NCBI GenBank assembly: GCA_000985875.1
Contig: CCRI01000007.1
Location: forward strand, 1-64,000
Direction: 5' to 3'
DNA length: 64,000 nucleotides
From: Neorhizobium galegae bv. officinalis
GTDB taxonomy: Bacteria > Pseudomonadota > Alphaproteobacteria > Rhizobiales > Rhizobiaceae
How positions within the stretch are numbered: position 1 is the stretch's first letter; every line of letters starts with the position of its first letter. Of this stretch, positions 54,021 through 63,978 are shown piece after piece. A program made the translations under genes and the position numbers. Under the pieces are notes generated by a model. The model searched no databases, was not told the origin of the DNA, and saw only the letters and a list, made by a program, of their open reading frames with translations.

Positions 54021-54914
54021 TCAAACCAGCATCGACTGCTGGGCGAAGATACCCGCCATCGCGCCTTGCCATGTTGCCGTGGTGACCGAGGGAATTCCGG
54101 GGTTGGCGAGGTCGCCGGCGGCATAGATGCCGGGAATGCTGGTTTCGCGGCGCTCGTCGGTCTTGATAGCGATGCCGGTTGGCGTATTGACCGTGTCGAG
54201 GCCGAGTGAATCATGCAAGCTTGCGGACGGCTTGCTGCGCGGATGCGCGAACAGGATATCGACTGCGACATCGGGGCCGGTATCGAGCTTGATAGTAGCA
54301 TTGTGGTCCCCGTGACGTGCGATCCCGGTGATCCGGCCATCAACGACAGGTACTTTTCGGCCCGCCAGATCGGTCCGGATGTCGGGTGCAATGTCGTGAC
54401 CATCAGCGAAGACCGTCAACGTGTCGGTCCAATCGTGGAACAGCCTGACCTGATTCATCGACTGCGGGCCGGACCAGACGAGGCCCCAATGCTGGCCGGC
54501 GACTTCGAAGCCGTCGCAATAGGGGCATGGGATGATGGATGTGCCCCAGCTTTCGGAAAATCCCGGAACAGCAGGCATCTGGTCGACAATGCCATAGCTA
54601 AGAATCAGACGGCGCCCGCCAAGGCTCTCGCCATCGCCGGTGAGAATAGAGAAATTATCGATCGTACCGGAGATGCTGTCGGCCCGAGCATTGACCATTC
54701 TGATCGCAGGATAACGCGTCAATTGCTGCCGCGCCTCGGTCAGGATGTCCGATGGTGGCTTGTGATCGTGGCCGAGCACGCCGTGCGAGCGGCCCGCGAA
54801 GCGATTGCGCGGCAGGCCGGTATCGAGAACGGTGACCTTGCGGCGGGCACGGCCGAGCTGCAGGGCTGCGGCGAGGCCGGCAAAGCTGCCGCCGATGATG
54901 ATGACGTCATCCAT
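54021..54914 (-). CDS. thioredoxin-reductase-like NAD(P)/FAD oxidoreductase
   Basis: 297 residues from the ATG at 54914; an upstream frame exists but lacks family sequence. FAD-binding GGSFAGLAAALQLGRARR (about 8-25), redox-type motif CPYC near 134 (IIPCPYCDGFEVAGQHW), and the C-terminal GIYAAGDLANPGIPSVT, which binds the flavin. The second dinucleotide motif is unusual: GLVWSGPQSM replaces the GxGxxA NAD(P)H site. Such TrxB-like proteins may accept other reductants, like ferredoxin/NADP reductases without classical motif. Divergent from a TetR regulator across 172 bp. Function beyond disulfide or flavin redox chemistry is open. Confidence 0.85.
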   Translation of the reverse strand: MDDVIIIGGSFAGLAAALQLGRARRKVTVLDTGLPRNRFAGRSHGVLGHDHKPPSDILTEARQQLTRYPAIRMVNARADSISGTIDNFSILTGDGESLGGRRLILSYGIVDQMPAVPGFSESWGTSIIPCPYCDGFEVAGQHWGLVWSGPQSMNQVRLFHDWTDTLTVFADGHDIAPDIRTDLAGRKVPVVDGRITGIARHGDHNATIKLDTGPDVAVDILFAHPRSKPSASLHDSLGLDTVNTPTGIAIKTDERRETSIPGIYAAGDLANPGIPSVTTATWQGAMAGIFAQQSMLV

Positions 54915-55029
54915 TGTGATGGGCTCCGTGTTATGGATGGAGGGGGCTGGGCTAGGCCTGGTGCGAAAGCGGCTCAGGGAAACTTGTTGGAGGACATGGT
55001 AAAATCCAATCTTTGGCTTGCATATTTCT

Positions 55030-55066
55030 GATACTGCATGGTATCGTAATTCACGAATAACGATAC
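55030..55066. promoter_or_regulatory. TetR operator region, three linked half-sites
   Basis: GATAC-TGCATG-GTATC (55030-55045) is a perfect palindrome. The second half, as GTATCGT (55041-55047), forms another inverted pair with ACGATAC at 55060-55066. It lies 21 bp upstream of the TetR start and between it and the flavoprotein promoter. Confidence 0.7.
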
Positions 55067-55086
55067 TGTCAAGGACTGGAATTGTA

Positions 55087-55743
55087 GTGGGCGAAAATAG
55101 CCAGGGCCGGCGCGGCCGGCCCGCCAACGAGGCGCTTGGCCAAACGATAGTCGACGCCGCGTGCCAACTCTTTGTGGAATTGGGTTTTCAAGCGACAACC
55201 TTGGACAAGGTCGCGCAGCGAGCGAAGATATCCAAGCTCAGCATCTATCGGCACTTCGAGAACAAGGAGGCGCTGTTCAGCGCGGCTATTGAGGCCCACT
55301 GCCATCAGTTTGCACCCCAGTCCCTTTTTGAAGGCGTCGACGGTTCGGCGGAAGATCAGCTCATGGCGGTGGGATCATCCCTGCTTCGCACGCTGTTGAG
55401 TCCGGACGTCCGCAGTGTCGAAGCCATGGTCATGGCCGACAAGACGAACCAAAAGTCGATAGGCAAGCTCCATTACGAAGCCGGCCCCGCCTATGTCATC
55501 GCCCAGATCGAGGCCCTGTTGCGTCAGTTGCACGCGAAGGCGATCCTGAACGTGCCCGATCCTCTTCGGTCTGCCCGCTTGTTTGCGGCGCTTTTCAAAG
55601 GATCCGATCTCCTGATTATCGCACGCTTCGATACGGCGAGAGCAGAAGACGACAACGAAATCGAATCTTATTGCCGCTCTGCCGTCGCTATGTTCATCAC
55701 CGCGCACGGTGGCAAGGACCACCCGGGCCGGTATCCTGGTTAA
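55087..55743 (+). CDS. TetR-family transcriptional regulator
   Basis: 218 residues from a GTG at 55087 with AAGGA upstream; the upstream in-frame ATG at 55018 would include the operator, so is unlikely. N-terminal RRGRPANEAL then the HTH (FQATTLDKVAQRAKISKLSI, YRHFENKEALF) and a C-terminal AefR-like ligand domain. Probably represses the divergent flavoprotein gene and perhaps the methyltransferase downstream (3 bp behind its stop). Confidence 0.9.
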   Translation: MGENSQGRRGRPANEALGQTIVDAACQLFVELGFQATTLDKVAQRAKISKLSIYRHFENKEALFSAAIEAHCHQFAPQSLFEGVDGSAEDQLMAVGSSLLRTLLSPDVRSVEAMVMADKTNQKSIGKLHYEAGPAYVIAQIEALLRQLHAKAILNVPDPLRSARLFAALFKGSDLLIIARFDTARAEDDNEIESYCRSAVAMFITAHGGKDHPGRYPG

Positions 55744-55746
55744 AGA

Positions 55747-56633
55747 ATGGATCAGTACCGGGACGAACGCATGACAGAGAAAGATGTTTATCAGGCAGTC
55801 GACTGGAAAGGCCAAAGCGGGGAGCGCTGGCTCGCCTACCAGGCCCGGCTCGATGCTATGATGGCGGTGTTCGGCCAGGCCGCGATCGAAGCCGCCGCGC
55901 CCGCCACGGGTGAACGCGTGCTGGACGTTGGCTGCGGCGCTGGGGCGTCAAGTCTGGATCTGGCCGGCTGCGTCGGCGCGGGGGCCATGTGCTAGGCGTG
56001 GACATATCCGAACCGCTGATCGATAGAGCGCGCGCACTTGCGCCACAGGATACGCCGGCCCTGTTCCAGGTGGCCGACGCCAGCAGCGCCGAGTTGCCCG
56101 AGGGCGCGTTCGACATCCTTTTCTCGCGCTTCGGAGTGATGTTCTTTGACGATCCTACGGCCGCGTTCGCTCATATGCGCCGTGCGCTCAAGCCGGGCGC
56201 GCGGGTCGCTTTCGTCTGCTGGCGCGGCATAGCCGAGAACGATTGGGTTCGCTTGCCGATGGGCGCGATGAAGGGCATCCCCCCGCCGATGACGCCGCCC
56301 GATCCCGAAGCGCCCGGCCCGTTCTCGTTTGGCGACCAGGGGCGGGTGGCGCGTATTCTAACGGGGGCTGTCTTCACCGATGTCGCTATTGAGCCCTTCG
56401 ATGCCTCCATCCCATTCGGCAAGGGGGAGACGCGGGATGCGGCGCTCGACGACGCGGTGAAGATGACACTCGAGGTCGGCCCGCTGTCGCGCGCTCTCGC
56501 TGATCAGCCCGACGATATCCGCGCCCGCGCCTCGGCCGCGGTTCGTGCCGTCTTCGCCGGCTGCCCCGGTGAGCGGTCCGTGATGATCGACGGCGCGGCG
56601 TGGATCGTCACGGCGCGCAATCCGGCAGGCTGA
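55747..56633 (+). pseudogene. SAM-dependent class I methyltransferase, frameshifted
   Basis: The first frame (VDWKGQSGERWLAYQARLDA, motif I VLDVGCGAGASSLDLA) ends at 55993. The second continues VLGVDISEPLIDRARALA, FDILFSRFGVMFFDD, ALKPGARVAFVCWRG to a natural end. A single missing base in the GGGGG run at 55979-55983 joins them to GGHVLGVDIS, exactly the family sequence. So it is one about 290-residue methyltransferase with one homopolymer frameshift. It may be a sequencing error, a recent mutation or a slippery site. It starts 3 bp behind the TetR gene. Confidence 0.8.
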
Positions 56634-56922
56634 CAGGGGTAGACGCCCCGTCTCGATGGCTCGGCGTCGGCCGTGACGCGATCGGCCCCGCACTGCTTGC
56701 GGCCGGAACGCAGAGGAGGCAGGCGGCGGGCTTTTGTCCCAGGTCGCACCGCTGCGATTGGTTTATATCGCGCTCATCGGCGACTGCTTCTGGAACGAAA
56801 TTGACCGCCCTCTCGAACTATTCAGGCCAATCCGCGCTAACCACTCAATCGAAACATGTCGGGGCCACGCACTGCCCGCAAAATCACCCAATTCTGCAAA
56901 CGGGACCATTTGAACTCGCTCA
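56634..56922. other. intergenic region, nothing convincing
   Basis: A short leftward frame (IFDERVQMVPFAELGDFAGS) lies just behind pobR and might be a remnant, but it is too short to name. Confidence 0.35.
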
Positions 56923-57882
56923 TCAAAAATTGCGCTGAAAATCGTCGGTGCTCCTTCTGACATCAACGGCTTTCATTGCACCAGAGCCGCCAGTCGCCAT
57001 ATCGAGTCGCATTCTTTCCTTCATACGCCATGCTCGCGGCGTCAGGCCGCTTTCCTTGAGGAAAAACCTGGAGAAATAGGCAGGGTCGGCGAAGCCGAGA
57101 CGTAATCCGATCTCACCTGCCGAGGCGATGGAGAATAGTAGTTCCCGTTTTGCTTCTTCGATAAGTTTGGCGCAGAGAAGGTCATGCACAGTATGTCCCG
57201 TCATCGCCCGGGTAATGCGGTTGAGATGCGTCAGTGACATGCCCAGCTCGGCGGCGTAGAAGGATGCCGGCTTATGCGCGCGGAAATGTTGTTGGATAAG
57301 GCCGCTTAAAACCTCCATCCGACGTTCTCCGCCTTCGGCCGGAAGCTGACTGGTGTCACCCTCGTGCGAGATCCGCGCCGTCAATCTAAGTGCCTGTGTG
57401 ACATAGGCGGCCAGGAGTTCGTTTCGGCCGCTACGGCGGTGCTCGAATTCCTCGCCGAGCCGTCGCAGGGTCAGAATTGCGAACGCCGCCTCGTCATTTT
57501 GCGGATCGAGCCGCGTCACACGCGACGCTGCCAGCCAGTCGCCAAAACGGCTTCGTTCCGACGATGAATGGCCAAGATGCGAGGTGAGGATCGTAATGAC
57601 CAGGCCCTCGATATCACGCGAAAAACGAAAACCGTGGTCCACGCCGGGCGGGATCGTGACGACCACCGGTGGATCCAATGGGTGGACCTTGCTGTCGAGG
57701 GTCGCGTCGCCCGATCCTGCCTCGACATATAATATCTGAAAGAATGACTCGTGTCGGTGCAGGCGTATTTCCCAGCGGTGAAGGCTGCTCCGCGACTTGA
57801 TAGTCTCACAATGCAGCCAAAAATCGGGCTCTTTGCCGCTGTTTTCACCATAGAGATGATAGGTAGGCACATGTCTCGCCAC
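56923..57882 (-). CDS. pobR: AraC-family activator of 4-hydroxybenzoate degradation
   Basis: 319 residues. N-terminal cupin-like effector domain (VPTYHLYGENSGKEPDFWLH, HRHESFFQILYVEAGSGDAT), C-terminal AraC double HTH (YAAELGMSLTHLNRITRAMT, EIGLRLGFADPAYFSRFFLK, GLTPRAWRMK). The YHLYGE start and the position divergent from pobA are typical of rhizobial PobR, which activates pobA when 4-hydroxybenzoate is bound. The intergenic 121 bp hold a candidate site at 57916. Confidence 0.9.
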   Translation of the reverse strand: MARHVPTYHLYGENSGKEPDFWLHCETIKSRSSLHRWEIRLHRHESFFQILYVEAGSGDATLDSKVHPLDPPVVVTIPPGVDHGFRFSRDIEGLVITILTSHLGHSSSERSRFGDWLAASRVTRLDPQNDEAAFAILTLRRLGEEFEHRRSGRNELLAAYVTQALRLTARISHEGDTSQLPAEGGERRMEVLSGLIQQHFRAHKPASFYAAELGMSLTHLNRITRAMTGHTVHDLLCAKLIEEAKRELLFSIASAGEIGLRLGFADPAYFSRFFLKESGLTPRAWRMKERMRLDMATGGSGAMKAVDVRRSTDDFQRNF

Positions 57883-57913
57883 GAGGCTTCTCCGGAGAAG
57901 AATGTGAGATTAG

Positions 57914-59176
<1,263 letters not shown>

Positions 59177-59275
59177 TGGCAGGCCATCGCCAGCGGGCTT
59201 CTTGGAATGAATTTCGATTGTAATCGGTGCACAAGCTACGGAGGCGTGCGCCATTTCGAAGAGGGAGGACTAACC

Positions 59276-60448
59276 ATGAAAAAAATCATTCTCTACGCCC
59301 TTGCGGCGTTGGCATTGAATAGCACGGCTTACGCCGACGTCATCAAGGTCGGCGTGGTCGGCCCGTTCTCGGGTCCGTTCGCGCTGCAGGGCAAGAACTT
59401 CAAGGCCGGTATTGACGCCTATATGGCGCTCAACGGCAAGAAGGTCGGCAGCGATACGATCGAGATCATCTACCGAGACATTCCGACCGCCGATCCGGCG
59501 CAGTCCAAGGCGCTCGCCCAGGAGCTGATCGTAAAGGAAAAGGTCAAATATCTTGCCGGCTTCTACTTCACCCCGGACGCCATGGCCGCTACACCGATCC
59601 TGAAACAGGGCAACGTGCCGATGGTCATCATGAACGCCGCCACCTCGGCGATCATGAAAACCAGCCCGCTCGTGGTGCGCACTTCGTTCACTACCTGGCA
59701 GACTTCCACGCCGATCGCGAAGGTGGCGTTCGATGCCGGCGTGAAGAAGGTGATCTCTGTCGTCAGCGACTATGGTCCGGGCATCGACGCGGAAAATGCC
59801 TTCAAGGCGGGCTTCACGAAGGCTGGTGGCGAAGTCGTGGAGTCGATTCGCATACCACTTGCCACCAACGACTTCAGCCCGATCATGCAGCGCATCAAGG
59901 ATTCCGGAGCCCAGGGCGTTTTCGCTTTCCTGCCGTCCGGTCCGACGACACTCGGCTTCGTCAAGGCCTATAACGACAACGGCCTGAAGACCGCCGGTAT
60001 CAAGTTTTTCGCACCCGGCGACCTGACGCAGGAATCCGATCTGCCCGCACTCGGTGATGCGGCTCTCGGCATCCAGACGACATTCCACTACGCCGTCTCG
60101 CACGATTCCCCGGAAAACAAGACGTTCGTCGATGCAGCGGCCAAGGCGATCGGCAACAAGGCCGAACTCTCCTTCCCGGCTGTCGGCGCCTATGACGGCA
60201 TGCATGTCATCTACAAGATGATCGAGGCGACCGGCGGAAAACAGGATGCCGAGAAGGCGGTGGAAGCGGTAAAGGGCCTCTCCTGGACGAGCCCGCGCGG
60301 CCCGGTTTCCATCGATCCGGAAAGTCGTCACATCACGCAGAACATTTATCTGCGAGAAGTCGCCAAAGGTACCGACGGGACCTATATCAACAAGGAAACC
60401 AAGACTTTCGAGAAGCAGGGCGATCCGGGTCTGGCTGCTACGAAGTAA
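59276..60448 (+). CDS. ABC importer binding protein, branched-chain/aromatic type
   Basis: 390 residues from the ATG at 59276 with GAGGGAGGAC upstream. Signal peptide KKIILYALAALALNSTAYA. Type I periplasmic fold of the LivJ/HbaE class: VGVVGPFSGPFALQGKNFKA, YLAGFYFTPDAMAATP, SDYGPGIDAENAFKAGF, VFAFLPSGPTTLGFV. Aromatic-acid-binding members (4-hydroxybenzoate, HbaE) belong here. 99 bp behind pobA and transcribed the same way, so it probably supplies the substrate of PobA. Confidence 0.92.
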   Translation: MKKIILYALAALALNSTAYADVIKVGVVGPFSGPFALQGKNFKAGIDAYMALNGKKVGSDTIEIIYRDIPTADPAQSKALAQELIVKEKVKYLAGFYFTPDAMAATPILKQGNVPMVIMNAATSAIMKTSPLVVRTSFTTWQTSTPIAKVAFDAGVKKVISVVSDYGPGIDAENAFKAGFTKAGGEVVESIRIPLATNDFSPIMQRIKDSGAQGVFAFLPSGPTTLGFVKAYNDNGLKTAGIKFFAPGDLTQESDLPALGDAALGIQTTFHYAVSHDSPENKTFVDAAAKAIGNKAELSFPAVGAYDGMHVIYKMIEATGGKQDAEKAVEAVKGLSWTSPRGPVSIDPESRHITQNIYLREVAKGTDGTYINKETKTFEKQGDPGLAATK

Positions 60449-60480
60449 GTGGGTTGTCGATATCTACTGTTGTGCCGTGA

Positions 60481-60555
60481 GCCTCTCATTCTCCCCTCCG
60501 GGAGAGGCGGCGCGATTGGCCGGCCCAGAAATGACTTCTCCCCAGCGGGGAGAAG
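60481..60555. repeat. intergenic palindromic repeat (rhizobial mosaic type)
   Basis: Two hairpins: GCCTCTC / GAGAGGC (60481-60508) and CTTCTCCCC-AGC-GGGGAGAAG (60535-60555, perfect). The second is the very common palindrome of the Rhizobiaceae intergenic mosaic elements. It sits between binding-protein and permease genes and may tune the relative mRNA level. Confidence 0.7.
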
Positions 60556-60636
60556 GTGCCGATAGGCGAACGAAAGGCCACACAGGGCGGACCCCCTGGC
60601 CATCTCCGCACCGATAACAAGGACTACGGGAAACCT

Positions 60637-61500
60637 ATGCAGACAGTCTTCAGCATAGCCATTGACGCGCTTGCCTATGGCATGGTGCTGTTCGTCATCT
60701 CCATCGGGCTCTCGGTGACGATGGGCCTGATGCGCGTCGTCAATCTTGCGCACGGCGCCTTTGCGATGATCGGCGGCTATATCGCCTCCTATGTCGCGCG
60801 CGATCTTGGCATGGGCTATGCGGCGGCGGTCATCGCCGCCGTGGTGATCACCATCGTCATCGCCATCCCGATCGAACGACTGCTCTATCGCCGCATCTAT
60901 GGGCAGCCGGAGCTCACGCAGGTCCTGATGACGATCGGCATCACTTTCTGCATCATCGGCATCGCCAATTACGTGATGGGACCAACGCTTAAGACGATTC
61001 CGCTCGCCGGTCCGTTGCAGGGATCCGCCGATCTCGGCTTCCGGGCCATTTCCATCCATCGCCTCTTTGCCATCATATGCGGCCTCGTCGTGGCGCTTGG
61101 CCTTTGGTTGGTGATCGAGAAGACCAGTTTTGGCGTAAAGCTGCGCGCCTCGGTGGACAATGCCGCGATGGCGGCCGCACTCGGCGTACGCACCGAGTTT
61201 GTCTACGCGGTGAGCTTCGCCGTCGCCGTTGGGCTTGCGGCCTTCGGCGGCGTGGTCGGTGCCGAGCTTTTGCCGGTCGAACCCTATTACGCGCTGCGCT
61301 ACATGGTGACCTTCTTGGTCGTCGTCTCCGTCGGCGGGGCGGGCTCCATACCGGGTGCTCTGATCGCCTGTCTCGTGCTCGGCGCGATCGATACGACCGG
61401 GCGCTACTTGATGCCGGAGTTTGGCGAATTTTTCTTCTATCTCGCAGTGATCGCGATCATCTGCGTCTTCCCGCGCGGCTTTGCCGGGCGTGTGACGTAA
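60637..61500 (+). CDS. ABC importer permease (LivH type)
   Basis: 287 residues from the ATG at 60637 (GGGAAA upstream). About eight membrane helices; LivH blocks GLSVTMGLMRVVNLAHGAFA, QVLMTIGITFCIIGIANYVM, RASVDNAAMAAALGV and VVSVGGAGSIPGALIACLVL. It lies 188 bp behind the binding protein, across the mosaic repeat. Pairs with the LivM-type permease to form the channel. Confidence 0.93.
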   Translation: MQTVFSIAIDALAYGMVLFVISIGLSVTMGLMRVVNLAHGAFAMIGGYIASYVARDLGMGYAAAVIAAVVITIVIAIPIERLLYRRIYGQPELTQVLMTIGITFCIIGIANYVMGPTLKTIPLAGPLQGSADLGFRAISIHRLFAIICGLVVALGLWLVIEKTSFGVKLRASVDNAAMAAALGVRTEFVYAVSFAVAVGLAAFGGVVGAELLPVEPYYALRYMVTFLVVVSVGGAGSIPGALIACLVLGAIDTTGRYLMPEFGEFFFYLAVIAIICVFPRGFAGRVT

Positions 61501-61515
61501 GGTGGACCCGCACAA

Positions 61516-62520
61516 ATGACAGTGGCCATGAACAACGAGACCATTATCAACCGTCCCCGAAGCGGTGCCCTCAAGTGGGACCTGATCGGCATTATCGTCA
61601 TCGTGGTCTGCGCCGCTTTGGGGTATGTCCTCTTCCCGGACAATCTCGCGCTGTTGACCCGCATTCTGGCCGTTGCGCTGCTGGTGCTGTCACTTGATCT
61701 GGTGACCGGGTATTGCGGCGTTGCGACGCTCGGCCATGCGGCCCTGTTCGGTTCCGGTGCCTATGCGGCCGGCATCCTTTCGGCGCATTTTGGCATCAAC
61801 AATCCTTTCTTGATGACGTTCGGTGGCATTATCGCGGGTGCAATTGCCGGTCTTTTCTGTGCAGTCATCATGCTCAGGGCGCATGGACTGCCGCAGCTCG
61901 TGCTGTCGATCGCACTGATCTACCTGTTTCACGAATTCGCAAACAAAGCCTCATCATGGACGGGCGGCAGCGATGGCCTTGCCGGGATCATGCCCGGGCC
62001 GGTCTTCGGTCTCTATGAGTTCGACCTCTTCGGCCATACCGCCTATTTCTTCGGTGTGGCACTGCTGCTCATCGTATTCGTGCTGCTGCGTATCCTGTTG
62101 CGTTCGCCGTTCGGCCTGTTGTGTCGCGGCATCAGGGAGGACCCGTTGCGCATCCGTGCCATGGGCGCTTCGCCCAAAACCGCCCTCGTCAAGATGTATG
62201 TGATTTCCGGAGCGGTGGCCGGGACGGGCGGGGCCCTCAGTGCTATCTCCACTCAGGTCGTGGCGCTCGACGCACTGTCCTTCACGCAGTCGGCGGAAGC
62301 GCTGGTCATGTTGGTCCTTGGTGGTACCGGTTCGCTATTCGGGGCGATCGCCGGCACGCTGATCTTCATGCTGTTCGAGGATTATGTCTCGGCCGCCAAC
62401 CCGTTCCATTGGCTTACAATGGTCGGCGCGCTGCTGATCGCTGTGGTGCTTTTCGCGCCCAAGGGTATTTACGGCACGGCAGTCGCGCGGTTCAGCCGCC
62501 GCGGGGAGGGTAGCCAATGA
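61516..62520 (+). CDS. ABC importer permease (LivM type)
   Basis: 334 residues with AAGGTGGA upstream of the ATG. LivM blocks LDLVTGYCGVATLGHAALFG, QLVLSIALIYLFHEFANKAS, RSPFGLLCRGIREDPLRIRA and LGGTGSLFGAIAGT. 15 bp behind the LivH-type gene and overlapping the ATPase gene by 4 bp (ATGA). About nine membrane helices. Confidence 0.93.
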   Translation: MTVAMNNETIINRPRSGALKWDLIGIIVIVVCAALGYVLFPDNLALLTRILAVALLVLSLDLVTGYCGVATLGHAALFGSGAYAAGILSAHFGINNPFLMTFGGIIAGAIAGLFCAVIMLRAHGLPQLVLSIALIYLFHEFANKASSWTGGSDGLAGIMPGPVFGLYEFDLFGHTAYFFGVALLLIVFVLLRILLRSPFGLLCRGIREDPLRIRAMGASPKTALVKMYVISGAVAGTGGALSAISTQVVALDALSFTQSAEALVMLVLGGTGSLFGAIAGTLIFMLFEDYVSAANPFHWLTMVGALLIAVVLFAPKGIYGTAVARFSRRGEGSQ

Positions 62521-63281
62521 GCGCCCTGTTTGAAGTCACCAATCTCAAGCGATCGTTCGGAGGGCTCGTGGTCACCAATAACGTGTCGCTTTCCATGGCG
62601 CCGGGTGACCGGGTGGCGCTGATCGGTCCGAACGGTGCCGGCAAGACCACATTCGTAAACCTTGTAACCGGCACGTTACCGCCGAGTTCCGGCGAGGTGC
62701 GCCTCGGCGGCGAGACGATCACCAGGATCAATGCAATCGGCCGGGTGCGGCGGGGCCTGGTCCGATCCTTCCAGGTAACGCGGCTCTTCCAGGACATGAC
62801 GCCGGCCGAACATGTTGGGCTTGCCGTCCTGCAGCGGGATGGCCGCGCTGGCCGGCTGTTCGGCAACTTCCTCTCGATGCCGGATGTGATGGCCGAAGTC
62901 TCCGGCCTGCTGGAGAAGCTAGGCCTCGCAGAACTTTCCCATCGCAAGGTCAGCGAGACCGCCTATGGCCAGCAGAGGCTTTTGGAAATCGCGCTCGCGC
63001 TCGCGCTGAAGCCGAAAGTCCTGCTGCTCGACGAGCCTGCGGCCGGCGTGCCGCAGAGCGATACCGGCCTTATCGAGCAAGCGCTCGATGACCTGCCGAA
63101 GGATCTGGCGGTGCTGATGATCGAGCACGACATGGACCTTGTCTTCCGCTTCGCCAAGCGAGTGATCGTGCTCGCCGGCGGTAGCATCATCTTCGACGGT
63201 TTGCCCGCCGATGTCACCAAGGATGCCCGCGTGCGCGAGGCCTATCTCGGAAGTTACGCCAATGCCAGCCACGTCGCTTGA
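62517..63281 (+). CDS. ABC importer ATPase (LivG type)
   Basis: 254 residues. Walker A GPNGAGKTTF (about 38-47), signature region YGQQRLLEIALALA (diverging from LSGGQ as often in LivG), Walker B VLLLDEPAAGVPQ, switch His in MIEHDMDLV. Coupled to the LivM-type gene by an ATGA overlap and to the next ATPase by a 20-bp overlap. Confidence 0.93.
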   Translation: MSALFEVTNLKRSFGGLVVTNNVSLSMAPGDRVALIGPNGAGKTTFVNLVTGTLPPSSGEVRLGGETITRINAIGRVRRGLVRSFQVTRLFQDMTPAEHVGLAVLQRDGRAGRLFGNFLSMPDVMAEVSGLLEKLGLAELSHRKVSETAYGQQRLLEIALALALKPKVLLLDEPAAGVPQSDTGLIEQALDDLPKDLAVLMIEHDMDLVFRFAKRVIVLAGGSIIFDGLPADVTKDARVREAYLGSYANASHVA

Positions 63282-63978
63282 GGTCGAAAACCTTTCCGCC
63301 GGATACGGGCCTACCCGGGTTCTGGAGGGCATATCCTTTTCCGTGCCCGCCGGACAGCGGCTCGCCGTGCTCGGTCGCAACGGCATGGGCAAGACAACGC
63401 TGCTCGCCTCACTCGTCGGCCAGACGAAACGATATGGCGGCCGTATCCGTCTCGGCGGCGCCGATATTACCGCGGCGCCGAGTGCTTCGCGCGCGATCCA
63501 AGGCCTTGGCTATGTTCCGCAGGCGCGTTGCATATTTCCGACACTCACGGTTGAGGAAAACCTCTTTGTGGGTCTGAAGGCTCGGCCGAGGACGGCGCTC
63601 GAGGAGGCCTATCAAATGTTTCCGCGCCTAAAGGAACGACGCCGCAACCTCGGCAACCAGCTTTCCGGCGGCGAACAGCAAATGCTGACCACAGCCCGCA
63701 CCATTCTCGGCCGTCCGTCTGTTCTACTGCTGGACGAACCGTTGGAAGGTCTTGCACCAGTCATTTGCGAGGAACTGATGACAGCCTTTGCCGAACTGGC
63801 CAAAACCGGCAATATGACGATCCTGTTGGTGGAACAGCGCATCCAAAGTGCGCTTGATTTCGCCGAGCAGGTTATAATTCTGGAACGCGGCAGGCTCGCC
63901 TGGGCAGGCGCGCCTGAAGTGCTAGCCCGGGATCAAAATACTGTCGAACGCCTTCTGGGTGTCGGCGGGCTGCACTAA
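63262..63978 (+). CDS. ABC importer ATPase (LivF type)
   Basis: 238 residues from the ATG at 63262 (MPATSLEVENLSAGYG), overlapping the LivG-type gene by 20 bp. Walker A GRNGMGKTT, signature LSGGEQQMLTTARTI, Walker B VLLLDEPLEGLAP, switch region LLVEQRIQSAL. Last complete gene of the window and of the importer set. Confidence 0.93.
   Translation: MPATSLEVENLSAGYGPTRVLEGISFSVPAGQRLAVLGRNGMGKTTLLASLVGQTKRYGGRIRLGGADITAAPSASRAIQGLGYVPQARCIFPTLTVEENLFVGLKARPRTALEEAYQMFPRLKERRRNLGNQLSGGEQQMLTTARTILGRPSVLLLDEPLEGLAPVICEELMTAFAELAKTGNMTILLVEQRIQSALDFAEQVIILERGRLAWAGAPEVLARDQNTVERLLGVGGLH

Noticed and set aside
60382-61515. 377-codon - strand frame opposite the LivH-type permease
   Set aside because: Antisense of hydrophobic codons giving a polar Asp/Arg/His-rich product; no other support.
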